Below, piece after piece: positions 21,484-31,858 of a DNA stretch of 64,000 bases. The position numbers were made by a program, and so were the translations under genes. The DNA comes from Pyropia haitanensis. Its lineage: Eukaryota; Rhodophyta; Bangiophyceae; Bangiales; Bangiaceae. How positions within the stretch are numbered: the first letter of the stretch is position 1; each line of letters starts with the position of its first letter. The stretch covers positions 5,625,009 to 5,689,008 of the forward strand of contig SDUX01000007.1 in the NCBI GenBank assembly GCA_008729055.1. The letters run 5' to 3'. A model generated the notes under the pieces. The model was not told the origin of the DNA. It saw only the letters and a list, made by a program, of their open reading frames with translations, and did no database searches.

Positions 21484-23456
21484 TCACAACGAGCGCACCT
21501 CCCACGCAATCCCAAACGCCAGGTGCGCCGCGTAGACGACCAGCAGCAGCCCGCCAGCGAGCTTGCCCACCCGCACGCCGCCCACGCCAAAGACGGCAAG
21601 CTGCACCGCACCCGTCGCGGCCAGCAAACCCCACGCCTCGGTATCCGACACCGACGTGGCAATGCCCACCCTGCCGTGGTGGAACGCGGAGCCGAGCAGC
21701 ACGGCGACGCCCAGCCCCGCCCCAGCCCCAATGATCGTGTCGCCCAGTGCATCGACGAGGACGCCCGTGGCTTGGCCATGCTTGGCTGCCTGGTACGCCG
21801 CCACGGCCTCAGACGCGTTGTACCCTATACGAGGCCCATGCGGGATTCAAGCCAAGCGACGGAATCAGCCAAGACACGAATGGGCAGCGCAGGTGAGAAA
21901 CGGTCCGCCACCGGAGCACCCAGTAGCTACACACACAAGTCTGTTTCGTGTCTGGGTCCCACCGACACGCAGACGGGGCACGTACCTATGGCAAGCAGCT
22001 TCCACTGGAGATCCCCCAGCGGGTGGGCGCACGCAAAAACCAAGGCCTCTACAAACATCTCGGGTACAATGATGGCGACCACCCACAAAATAGACTGGAT
22101 CAGCGTCAGCGGCCACAAGTGACGGTTGCGGTCGTCTGCACATGGGATAACGGTGCAGCGAAAAAGCAGCTCCCACGGGAGGCACACTACGCCCCACAGC
22201 CGCCCCGCAACCGTCACGAGCGAGTCCAAGCTGAGCGCCGTCAGGCAGCGGGGCGGCGGCTTGGTGCTGTCGTCGGAGCGGTCCATCGTCGTGACGGCAG
22301 CCCCGCTGACACCAGCAGCCGCGTCTACGGCGGTGGAGCGAGCCGACCGCAACCGGCGCGACCGAGTTCGCACAAGGCTGCTGTCCGAGCGGCTGGCATG
22401 TGTCAAGTCACCACCTGCGCCGGCTTCGTTGGAGGCTGCCGCTGACGCCTTGGGCGTTGACCGTCCATGGTGACCAGCCTGGGGCGATGAGCCCGCGTCC
22501 GCGGCCTGCGCCCGTTGCCCCAAACTTGCCACCGCTTGTGCTTCTTCTTGGCCGATGGGTTCCTCCTGCTCTCCATCGACGAACGCCACCGAGCCACCCC
22601 GACTTGTTGCTCGCAGCGCAGGCAAAGGCAGCGATTGTGCCCAAAGGGTGTCCCCGGCAGGGCTGCCTGCACGCCCCAGCTCACCATCTGAGAACCGTAC
22701 CGCCATAGCCGGCGCAACAGTCGGGACAAAACCGCTGAGGCTAGATGGGAACGAAGGCGGCACATCAGTCGTTTGCTCCAGAGGACTCCCGTCACTGTCG
22801 GTGCGGCCCCAGTCTTGACCGGCATGACCGTCCCCGTCGACAGTCACCCGCACCAGGGAACCGCTCGCAGCCGCTGCAGCTAGTGGCGGCGGCGGCGGCC
22901 AGAAGCGTGCACAGACAGCTAAAAAGGGCTCGTTTGCAAACACCACGAAGGCCACAAACGTCCCAAACAGGGAAAGCAGCACGAGGCCCTCCCACCAACT
23001 GCCAACGCCAGCGTCAGGGAAGGGGGCGTACACCGCTGCCGCCGCGGTCCCGACGATGAGGGCGGCAAAGAGTGCGTTCCGAACGAGTGGAGGACACGCC
23101 AGCTGGATCGGGACAGGCGAGGACAGCCCCGCCAACCCCACATTCACCAGCAACCCGAAGATGGCCCCGTCCACAGTGAAATCAACGACAGCCAGGTCCC
23201 CGTCCCAGACCGCCCACGCGACCATGGCAACAATCATGGCACTCTGAGACGCTACCTTCAAGAAAATGAGGTCGGTCACAGCGGTGCCACTCCCAATCCA
23301 TTCGCATAGCCGTTCCACGGCGGGTAGTAGGTACCCATCGGTGAGGATGTCCAGGCCAATAAAGCTGTAGACGACGACGGGGAGATAGACCGCGATCATC
23401 GCCCGCTGCGAGCAATGCAGCAAGCCATCAGGGGCGACCGGGGGTGAGGGCTCCAT
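21484..23456 (-). CDS. Divergent K+-dependent Na+/Ca2+ exchanger-like (CaCA/NCKX) membrane protein
   Basis: Two exons: 23456-21986 and 21824-21484. The intron 21985-21825 has donor ATAG/GTACGT and acceptor GTATAG. They join in frame to give 603 residues. The fold follows NCKX: an alpha-1 half with VVVYSFIGLDILTDGYLLPA, ERLCEWIGSG, then VRNALFAALIV and SWWEGLVLLSLF. A long acidic/Ser-rich cytosolic loop follows (about residues 190-450), then HLWPLTLIQSILWV opening the alpha-2 half. The ion-binding motifs are altered. The alpha-1 position of AAGSSAPE reads KVASQSAM, so Glu becomes Met. The alpha-2 GTSVPD reads GYNASE, and the SNSVGSNVFD position reads VDALGDTIIG. Normal ion exchange is doubtful; a sensor or altered-specificity transporter is possible. 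The ATG at 23456 is chosen because the upstream frame has no other ATG. Confidence 0.7.
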
Positions 23457-25094
23457 ATCGGCCGGTGCTCTTGTCCGTGCACTCGCCAAACGTTCGCGCC
23501 TCGTTGTCTCCAAGACGGGGTCGGGGGGGGAGGCGGCTGATTAGAGGCGCCGGGTCAGCGGAGACGGACGGGGGCACCGGGAAGACCCCGAACCACGGGT
23601 GTGACCTGCCGGGGACAAGTGCCACCGGCACAGGCCAAACATCGAGTGGTGCACCCGCCAGGAGACCGGCGTCAGACACCGTGGTGAGGAAAAAGGAACC
23701 CCACGACGCGCCCATGGGACGCGGGAGACTACCTGCCCCCACATCTCCTCACAAATGAGGGGGGCGTAGTCGGCCGCCGTCCACGCCTGACGGCGCCCAT
23801 ACCAGTCATCACAGCCCAACCCTGTCACGGCGGTGACAAGGTTGCTCGCCGATGGTGACCGGACGACGCCGTGCCGGGAGACACACCCCGCCGAAGGATC
23901 ACCGCGGGACACCCCACGGCGGCAAACTGCTGCGCTCATCGAGCTGCGACTGCCAAACTGCAAGCGGCTGCAGGATCCAAGGCACAAGAGCGGTGCGTCA
24001 GCGACGTGGCAAAATGTGGCGGGTCCCTCGCTCTCTGGACGATCCCCGTGGGTTAGGGCACAGCCACCAATATCGACTAACATCGTTAAATGAATCATTT
24101 TAGAGCGCCACGTGTGCGACGTGTACGCCCCTGAGTGGTCCGACTATCGCCGCACTCACGGGATAGTCGACAGGGAAGGACTTGAGGCCGACACAGGGGC
24201 TACCAACAGGCTACCTTGCAAAACAGAACACAGCTTGTCCTCTCCAAATCCCACGAACGTATCGGTTGTGGGGCGCGATTGTTCAGAGAGTGGCTGCTTG
24301 GAAGATCTTGGACCACTGTCAACACAGTTACGCGTGTCTTGTCTTCGCGCCCAATTAGCGCCCCCGAGGTCGCAGGGCGGGGGCGCGCGACGCGCCTTAC
24401 TAGCACCCCAAGTCGCGCCCTATTCGCGCCCCGAGAAACCGGCCCAGGCGGATTTGCCAACCCTCTCGCGGGTGACGCACGTGAAAATCTTGCACTTTCA
24501 TCTGGGCAACGAGTAATTTACATTCAAATCGTGCCTTGCAATAAATAAATACACTCGCACTTTCTCCTGGAAAGAAGGAAAAAATACCTTGGGCGGTGTG
24601 TGCTTGAGGATGGGATGCGTCGGCAGGCGACACCCGCTCGGGGAGTTGCCGACAGCCGCTGTGCAACGCGAGCGTCTGACTGCGGCCGCGCGACGCGGGC
24701 GTGGTGGGCGTGGTCGTAGCCCCGCGGATCGGCGTCTCGGGGTTGGGCTCGCTGGCGGCTGTCCCGCCCCGCGCCGCCGCCCGCCCGCCCGCCGCCTGCC
24801 CGCCGTCCCCCCGCGCGCCTGACCCGCTTAGCTGCGTGGCTGTCCGGCCTCCCGCGGGACTCCTCGGCTGGCTGTGGGACCCGATCACGCCGTTGTTCCC
24901 CCGCCCCCCCCCCCCGCCGCTCCGCGCCACGACCAGGTGTGCCGGCCCTGAAGTCTTCCGCTCCGTTCCTTTGCCTTCCTCTCCCCTTCCCCCCCCCCCC
25001 CCGCCCTGCCCTCCCCCCTCCTGCAACCCGTCCACCCCCAGTTTTTTGTGTTGCCCCTTCTTTTTCTATTCGTCCCTGGCCGGCACGCGCCGCT
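23457..25094. other. divergent intergenic region between exchanger and GRAM genes
   Basis: I see no supportable gene. The region has moderate G+C at 23.5-24.6 kb and then turns G+C-rich. It contains a hairpin (CGACTATC at 24141-24148 pairing with GATAGTCG at 24162-24169), a cluster of E2F-like motifs (listed separately) and a pyrimidine-rich tract (about 24965-25080) before the GRAM-gene ATG. Confidence 0.5.
24340..24442. promoter_or_regulatory. cluster of E2F-like TTCGCGCC / TTAGCGCC motifs
   Basis: CTTCGCGCCC, AATTAGCGCCC, AAGTCGCGCCC and TATTCGCGCCCC occur within about 100 bases, all in the same orientation. They resemble the E2F/DP consensus TTTSSCGC. They lie between two divergently transcribed genes; function is inferred. 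Confidence 0.35.
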
Positions 25095-26826
25095 ATGGCC
25101 ACCCCCGCCGACGCGCCCCCCGTTCTGCCCGCCGCGGACGCGGCGACGGCTGCGGCGGTCCCCCCCGCCACCGCCGCCGCCGGTGGCGGTGGCGGCGGTG
25201 GCGGCGGTGGCAGCGGCGGCGGTGGCGACAGCGGCGGCGTCAGTGGCGGCGGCGGTGGCGGCGCGACCGCCGCGGCCACCCCCACCGCGGCACCACCGGC
25301 GGGTGCAGCTGCCGCGGGCATGAGCGCCGACGAGGCGACGGCGGCGGCGGTGGCGGCGGCGGTTGTATCGGGGACGGACGTTCTGGACCTGCCCGATGTG
25401 CGCGATGGCGCCCCTGGTGGGGGGGGGGGGGGGGTGGTGGCGCCGCCGGGGGGGGCGGTGGGGGAGGGGGGGATGAGGAAGGGTGGGTCGACATGCTGGG
25501 CGTGTCGAGCTGGCTGGGGGGGGGGGTGGGGGGGGAGGAGCGGCTAAAGGGGGGGGGGGGGGGGCGACGCAAGGCGGCGTGGACACCAAAGTGTCGACAC
25601 TCGCGGATGAGCAGGTGCGTTGAAGGGGGGGGGGTGGGGGAGGGGGTGGGGGGCTGGGGCTCGCTCTGGGCAGGCGGGCCTGCGGCACGGCTGGGCTGTC
25701 CGGGTTACGCGCGTGATGGGTGCTGGCGGTGGGGGGGCGCGCGTGCGAGCGGGGCCGTCTGTGGGGTCTGCCTACGTGCGAGGGGAGACGACTGACACCC
25801 ACACTGGCACGCTCGACTCGCCCTGTCGGGGTGGCCACCTTCGCCGCCGCGGCCACCGCTGCCGTCGTCTCTTCCCCCCCCCCCGCTCTCATTTTCACTG
25901 CCGCAGTCCCTGGAGCGCATTGCAGAAAACGCGGCGGAGATGGCGGCGCGGGCGACTACCGAGCTGTCCGCCTCGGCGGCGGCCGCGCAAGAGAACTTGG
26001 CCAAGGTTGGGGAGGGCGTCACGGCGGGGTGGGGCAATCTAAACCGCTTCCTCGACACGATGTTTGCGCCGCCCCCGCCGGGGGGGGAGGCCGCCCGGGG
26101 GGCGGGGGGGGGCGCGCGGGGTGCCAATGGCGCCGCCGCCGGTGGGGGGGGCGGGGTGCTTGGCAACGGTGCTGACGGGCGAGGTGGTGGCGGCGGCGGT
26201 GGCGGCGGCGGCGGCGGCGGTGGTGGTGGTGGCGGCGGCGGCGGCGGTGGTGGTGGTGTCGGTGGCGGTGCCGGCGGCGTTGCGCTGACGACCCCCCCCC
26301 CGCGGACCTGCCCGCCGACCTGTCCGCGTCGTTTGCATCGCACTTCCCCGACCTGGCCGCCGCTGGGGAGGACGTCCTCGATGCATTCCCCTGCGCGCTC
26401 GCCCAAAAGTACGGCTGCATGCACAATGACGCGACGCCGCCGCTGGCGCTGGCCGCCGGCGGCGTGCTGTACATTAGCGTCGGCCACGCGGCGTTTCGGG
26501 CAAGCCCGGGGGGGGCGCTCGGCGGGGCGGCGGGCTTTGGGGTGGTCGTCGACTTTGGGGAGGTGGCGAAGGTGCAAAAGGGCGGCGGCCGCGACGGCAT
26601 GATCCGGCTACTGCTCGGCGGCGGCGCGCGCAAGGCGTACGTGTTTACAGGCTTTGGGGGGGGGTTTGCGGGCGCCCTCGCGCTCGTCGAGCACGTGTGG
26701 GAGAGCGGGCGGGTGGGCGTGGCGGGGGCCGGAGGGGGGGGGGGGGGGGACGCCGAGGCAGGGGGTGGGGGGGCGGAGGGGGGGACGCGAGACGGGGACA
26801 CCAAAGGGGGGGACGCAACGGCGTAG
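25095..26826 (+). CDS. GRAM-domain protein
   Basis: The GRAM domain is a PH-like lipid-binding module. Exon 1 (25095-25614) opens MATPADAPPVLPAADAA, has Gly/Ala-rich sequence and EEGWVDMLGVSSWLGGG, and ends TKVSTLADEQ. The intron is 25615-25906 (GTGCGT...CCGCAG). Exon 2 opens SLERIAENAAEMAARATTEL, a helical, probably coiled segment with VTAGWGNLNRFLDTMF. The GRAM domain follows: FPCALAQKYGCMHND, GGVLYISVGHAAF, VVDFGEVAKVQKG, GMIRLLLGGGARKAYVFTGF and LALVEHVW. The frame must move at G runs in exon 1 (25419-25434, 25524-25560) and the C run at 26293-26301. Each move equals one missing base, and the phases then agree across the intron. The poly-Gly insert between the helical part and the domain is unusually long. 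The last ~30 residues after a G run are uncertain. Confidence 0.72.
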
Positions 26827-27163
26827 GGGCGGCAGGGCGAGGGAGGGAGGGGCGTGGTGCCCCCTCGGTGCATGTACTGTTTTTTTTCGGTATCCTAGGG
26901 TGGGTGCTGCTTGGGCGTGGGCTGATTGCCTCTCGTCGCTCCAGGGGTGGGGGCCGCCTTCCTGGCCGGCCGCTGCGCGCTTGGTCTGTGCCCGTGCACG
27001 ACACCTTACTTGTGTCCTTCCCGCCGGCACAGTCCGCCCGCCATCGCTGTGCGTCACTCACGACTCGCCCCGTGTGAAGGATACTGCTGTATGTACAAAC
27101 TCCAGCAGCAGCACTCCCACCTCCGGTTCCGGTACCTCTGCCGACCCCCCCCTCCCCCCTCCT

Positions 27164-27748
27164 TCAATCCCGCTTCCGCCCCCGCTTTCTCGCCGCCGCC
27201 CGCGCGCCCTCCTCCCCCGCCGCCAGCACCAGCCGCCCCACCGCGACCACCGCAACCACCAGCGGCACCCCACACCCCACGACGCACACAAACGCGCCGG
27301 CGTCGTCAAAGTAGTCGCGCGCGGCAAAGCGCGGCCAGTGGGCGCTGCCGAGCCGGTTGGCGGTCGGCGCCGCCGCGACGAGGGCGCCCGCGTAGAGGAG
27401 GAGCCCCAGCTGCGCGCCCAGGTGCCGCCGCCGGTCGCGGGTGGCCACCGCGACGGCAATGACGGCGGCGTGGGCGGCGGCGAGGGCGGCGAGGAAGGGG
27501 TCCCACGAGGGGGGGCGGAGGGTGGATAACGTGGCCACGTTGGGGGCGACCGGTGACAGCGCATCGGTCGCGGCGCCAAGCGCCGCGTCGGCAAAGGCGT
27601 AGAGGAGGTGGATGGCGGCGCGGAGGCTGCCGGGGGGGGCCGCGGCGGCGGCGTCGCCGGGGGGCGGGGGGGGGGCATTGAAGAGGGAGAGGATGGAGGG
27701 GGGGAGGAGGGACGGCGGCAGCAGCGTCGGGTGTGGATGGTACGCCAT
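27164..27748 (-). CDS. TMEM18: TMEM18 family membrane protein
   Basis: Small multi-pass protein of the nuclear envelope; in animals it is associated with chromatin positioning and body-weight control. The 194 residues carry the family pattern. PPSWDPFLAALAAAHAAVIA starts the first helix, and HLGAQLGLLLYAGALVAAAP the second. HWPRFAARDYFDDAGAFVCV (W..F....YFD..G.F signature) and VPLVVAVVAVGRLVLAA form the third. The tail is strongly basic (ARKRGRKRD). It is somewhat longer than the ~140-residue animal protein because of a Pro-rich N-terminus. The ATG at 27748 (MAYHPHPTLL) is used because no ATG lies upstream in frame. It is divergent, about 650 bases from the DDX51-like gene. Confidence 0.8.
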   Translation of the reverse strand: MAYHPHPTLLPPSLLPPSILSLFNAPPPPPGDAAAAAPPGSLRAAIHLLYAFADAALGAATDALSPVAPNVATLSTLRPPSWDPFLAALAAAHAAVIAVAVATRDRRRHLGAQLGLLLYAGALVAAAPTANRLGSAHWPRFAARDYFDDAGAFVCVVGCGVPLVVAVVAVGRLVLAAGEEGARAAARKRGRKRD

Positions 27749-28289
27749 GGTCGGCGAAGGGGGGAGGAAGGGAGGGGGGGGGAACGCCCCGCGGCCGGCA
27801 CTGTAGGGTGGCCGTCGTCCGCACACAGCCCAAGATGCCCTTCCTCACCGCAGCAGAAAAAAAACAAAAAAAACACGACACTGCTCACGGCCGCGGGAAG
27901 GCACGGAGTCAGGGCGCGCCGGCAGGTAGGGGGCAAGACACCGTGGCGGCGCCACGGGAAGAGCGAGTCGCCAAGGCCCAGCTGCAGCTGCAGCTCGAGC
28001 ACGTCGTGGTGGCAGCACCAACTTGCGACCTTGTCCGCAGTCGCAGCGCGTCGGAATCCACGCGGCCAAGGCGTGGTCGGGGAACCCCTTTGGCGCGGTA
28101 CAATTCAAGCACAGGGGTGCCACTTGAGAAGATCAAGGCGCCGCCGGTGTCCTCGACGCGCCCGCGCTCGACGCGGGCGTTGTCTTGCCTATCGCTCGTT
28201 GTCCGACCTTGGTCACGTCGCGGCCGCGGCGCTCCGCGGCGGCACTGCCACCGTCCCCACCTCGCGGGGACACCAGGCCGTTGCTCCCA

Positions 28290-28400
28290 CTCGTCCTCCT
28301 TGTTCCTCTCTCCCCCCCTCTCCCCCTCTCTCCTCCCCCCCCCTGCTCTCCCCCCCCCGTCATCCGCTCCCCCTTTCTCTGTTCGGTTCCCTCGGTCACC
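28290..28400 (+). promoter_or_regulatory. pyrimidine-rich leader of the helicase gene
   Basis: TCCTCCTTGTTCCTCTCTCC, CCCTCTCCCCCTCTCTCC and further C/T sequence run up to the ATG at 28401, which has context TCACCATGGC. Confidence 0.4.
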
Positions 28401-30211
28401 ATGGCGTCGTCCGCCACCCCCCCCCCCATCCATCTCCCTCAAGGCGGCGCGCACCCGCTCGCCCCCCTCCGCCTGCACCCCACGCTCGTCGCCAACCTCC
28501 GCGCCCCGCCGCTGGGCATCCCCACCCTCTTTACGATGCAGGCCACCGTCGTCGCGGCGCTCCTCGCCGCCGACCGCGCCGGTGCCGCGCGGGACTGCCT
28601 CCTCTGCGCGCCCACGGGGAGTGGCAAGACCGTGGCGTACGCGCTGCCGCTGCTACAGTCGCTGCTGCCGGCGCCGGTGGCCTCGGGGGGCGAGGCGGAC
28701 GCGCCGCCGGCCGTGGCGCCCGCCCCGCCGCCACGCCCGTCACGGGCGGGGGGCGGCGGGTGGGGCGGCGGCGTTGGCGTCGGCGTCGGCGGTGGTGGTG
28801 GTGGGGGTGGCGCCCCCGGCGCCCCCGCGCCCCCCCCCCTCGCGCGTCGCCCCGGGCGCTGGTGGTGGTGCCGACGCGGGAGCTGGTCGCCCAGGTGGCG
28901 GGCGTCCTGGCCGCCCTCGCCGCCGGCACGGGGCTCGTGGTCGGCACCGCGGTGGGCAAGACGCCGCTCGCCGCCGAGGCGCGGGCGCTCGTCGAAGGGG
29001 GGGTGGACGTGCTCGTCGCCACGCCGGGGCGGCTGGTCGACCACCTGGACCCGTCGTTGGCGGCGGCGGCGCCTGCCGTGGCGGGGGGGTTGGTTCACGC
29101 CGACGGCGGCGGCGGCGGTGGGGGGGGGCGGCTGAGCTTGGCGCGCCTCGAGACGCTCGTCCTCGACGAGAGTGACCGCCTCCTCGCCCAGTCGTTTCAC
29201 GGCTGGGTGGGGGCGGTGCTGGCCGCGGCGGGCGCCCGAGGGGGGGAGCGGGGTCTCGGTGGCTCGCTCGCCACGCCGGCCGCGCCCGAGTCGTCACGCG
29301 GGGTGATGGTCAGTGACCTCGCCGCGGCGCTCTTCACCGCCGCCACCCCCGACTGGGCGCCGCCGCCTGCCGCTGCTGGGACGGGCGGCGTGGGGGCGCC
29401 GCCGCCGCGCCGCCGGCGGTACGTGCGCAAGGTGCTCGTGTCGGCGACGCAGACGCGCAACCCGGCGCGGCTGACGCCGCTCGGCCTGGTGCGGCCCGTC
29501 GCGTTTGACACGGCGCGGGCCACAGCGCCGGCGGCCGCCGCGGGCCCCGCCGCTGCCGCCGCCGCCGCCGCGGCCGGTGCCCTCCCCACCGCCGCCGCCG
29601 CCGCCACCGCCACTGCGGCAGACGCCCCCACCGACGGCGGCGATGGTGGCGCCGCCGCCGGCGCCCCCCCCCCGGGGCCGGCGCCCAAGTTTGCGCTGCC
29701 CGCCACCCTCTCCCAGCGCGTGCTCGTCGTTGACACGCCCGGCGAAAAGCCGCTCGCGCTAGCCCGCCTCCTCCGGCTGGTACCGCCGCCGCCGTCCCCG
29801 CCGCCAGCCGCGGCTGCTGGGCGGCGGCCTGGCCGCGGCGGCGCCGCTGCTGCCGCCCCCGCGGCGTCCCCCTTGGACGGCTCGGCGGTGGTGCCGCTGC
29901 GGGCGGGCACGACCAGCCTCGTGTTTACAAAGTCGGTCGAGGCGGCGCACCGGCTGGGGCGGCTGCTCGAACTGCTCGCCGCCGACGCGGCGGCGGCGGC
30001 CACAGCGGCGGCGGCGGCGACCGCCGCCGCCACCGCCGCGGCGACCGCCGCGGCGGGGGGTGCCGCCGCCGTCGCCGCCGCCGCCGCCGCCGCCGCGCCG
30101 GCCGTGTCGGCGGCCAAGAAGCGGCGGCGGCGGGCGAAAAAGCGGCGCACCCGCCTGTCCGACGACGACCAGTCGGGCGACAGCGACGGCGGCGGCGATG
30201 GCGGGCGTGGC

Positions 30212-30249
<38 letters not shown>

Positions 30250-31301
30250 CGGGGACGCGACGGGCGGCGGTGGCGGCGCGGCTGCCGCCCTCCCCCCTCA
30301 CCCCGTGCGCATCGTTCACATGTCGTCGTCGCTGACCCCCCTCCAGCGGGCGGCGGCGCTCGCATCCCTGGGCACCCCCCCCCCCCCGGTACCCCCCCCC
30401 CACCACCGTCATTGTCTGCTCGGACGTGCTCGCGCGCGGCCTGGACCTCCCCGCCCTCGCCGCGGTCGTCCACTACGACGCGCCGCCGCACGCCAAGACG
30501 TACGTCCACCGCGCGGGCCGCACCGCCCGGGGGGGCGAGGGGGGTGAGAGCGTCACGCTCCTCGCCGCGTCGCAGGTGCGGCACTTCAAGGCGCTCCTCC
30601 GGTCGCTCGGCGGCGGCGGTGGCGGCGGCGCGGGCGGCGACGGCGGCGGCGGCGGGGGGGGACCGGTGGGGTGGGTGCGCCTCGACGCTGCCGCCGAGCG
30701 GTGGGCAGCGGCGGAGACGCCGGCGGTGGCGGCGGCGCTTGCCGGCCTGCGGCTGGTGCTGCGGCGGGAGCGGGGGGGGCTCGTCGACGCGGGCGCGCCG
30801 CTGGGCGCGTTTGCCGCGGCGGACGTGCTGCGGGTGGTGCGCGAGCAGTGGGCCGCGCCGGCGGGTGGGGGGGAGGGGGGGGGCGCCGCGCGTGGCGGCG
30901 GCGGCGGCGGCGGCTGGACGAAGAAGCCGCGCGTCGATGGCGGCGACGACGGCGACGGCGACGGCGAGGACGCGTGGGCGGCGGATGGCGGCGGCGACGG
31001 CTATGGCGGCGGTGGTGGTGGTGGTGGTGGCGGTGGTGGTGGTGGTGGTGGTGGTGGTGGTGGTGGTGGCGGCGGGTCGGGCGGCGGCGGCCACCTCCGC
31101 TGGGACGACGCGGACGCGGACTGGGGTGCCGGCGACGCGGAGGAGCCGCTGCTCGGGGACGAGGCGGCCGGCGGCGGTGCCGGCGGCGGCGGCAGCCACG
31201 ACCCCGACGGCGACGCGCCGCCGGCGGTGGTGGATACGCTGCGCTCGCTGGTGCGGGCGGCGATTGGGCGGGCGTGGCTCGACCGCCCGCGGGGGGCGTG
31301 A
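28401..31301 (+). CDS. DDX51: DDX51/Dbp6-type DEAD-box RNA helicase
   Basis: ATP-dependent RNA helicase of the nucleolus, needed for 60S subunit assembly in yeast (Dbp6) and animals. Motifs in order: GIPTLFTMQATVV (Q-like), APTGSGKT (I), VVVPTRELVAQV (Ia), VLVATPGRLVDHL (Ib), VLDESDRLLAQSFHGW (II, DESD instead of DEAD, with the SF.W context of DDX51), VLVSATQTRNPARLTPLGL (III), LVFTKSVEAAHRLGRLLEL (IV), CSDVLARGLDLPAL (V) and YVHRAGRTARGG (VI). Ala-, Gly- and Lys/Arg-rich inserts lie before motif IV and at the C-terminus, including a (GGT)n tract at about 31012-31072. The frame moves at the C run 28830-28839 (one base) and across the two C runs at 30377-30400 (one base each). The stop is at 31299. 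The start is the ATG after the leader. Confidence 0.82.
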
Positions 31302-31858
31302 GGCGCCGGCGGGTGGCCGGCGAGGGAAGGGGGGGGGGGGGGTAGCCGCCGCCACGGGCGGCGCGCGGCTGGGCGACGATGCCGGCGTGGCGGGTCTGTG
31401 GGGGTTGGGGGGGAAAAAGTGGGGGGGAGGGGGGGGGGGGTGGTGCTAGTGAGGGAGCCAGACGCCTCGGCGCCGGCGGGGAGTGCGGGGGGGGCAGGGG
31501 GGGGGGGGGGAGCGACGCCACAGGCGGGGGCGCGGTCGGCAGGCGCCGCGCCCACGCGCCGCGGCGGCGGGTCACGGCGGGTGGCGCCCGCGCGAGTCCC
31601 CCCCCCGCCTCGTGCGTCTCCAGTGTCGCCCCGCGCGGGCGCCGTCGCGGCGCGCGGATGTCCACCCGCGCGCCCCGGCGGGATCCCATCGCCATTGTCT
31701 GCCAGTGGCGCGTTGGGCGAGCCCCGCTGCGTGGGCGGGGGGGGGCCAGCGCCGCCGCGGCGCGGCCGTCGCGGTCCGCGGCGGCTGCCGCGGCCGCCGA
31801 CGCTGCCGCGCCGGCCGCGCGCGCCGCGTCGCGGTGGCGGCGGCGGCGTCGCCTAGCT

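Noticed and set aside
28830..30400. Programmed ribosomal frameshifting as explanation for the helicase frame changes
   Set aside because: The same one-base behaviour occurs at G/C runs in many unrelated genes without a common slippery heptamer or downstream structure, so a run-length artefact is simpler.
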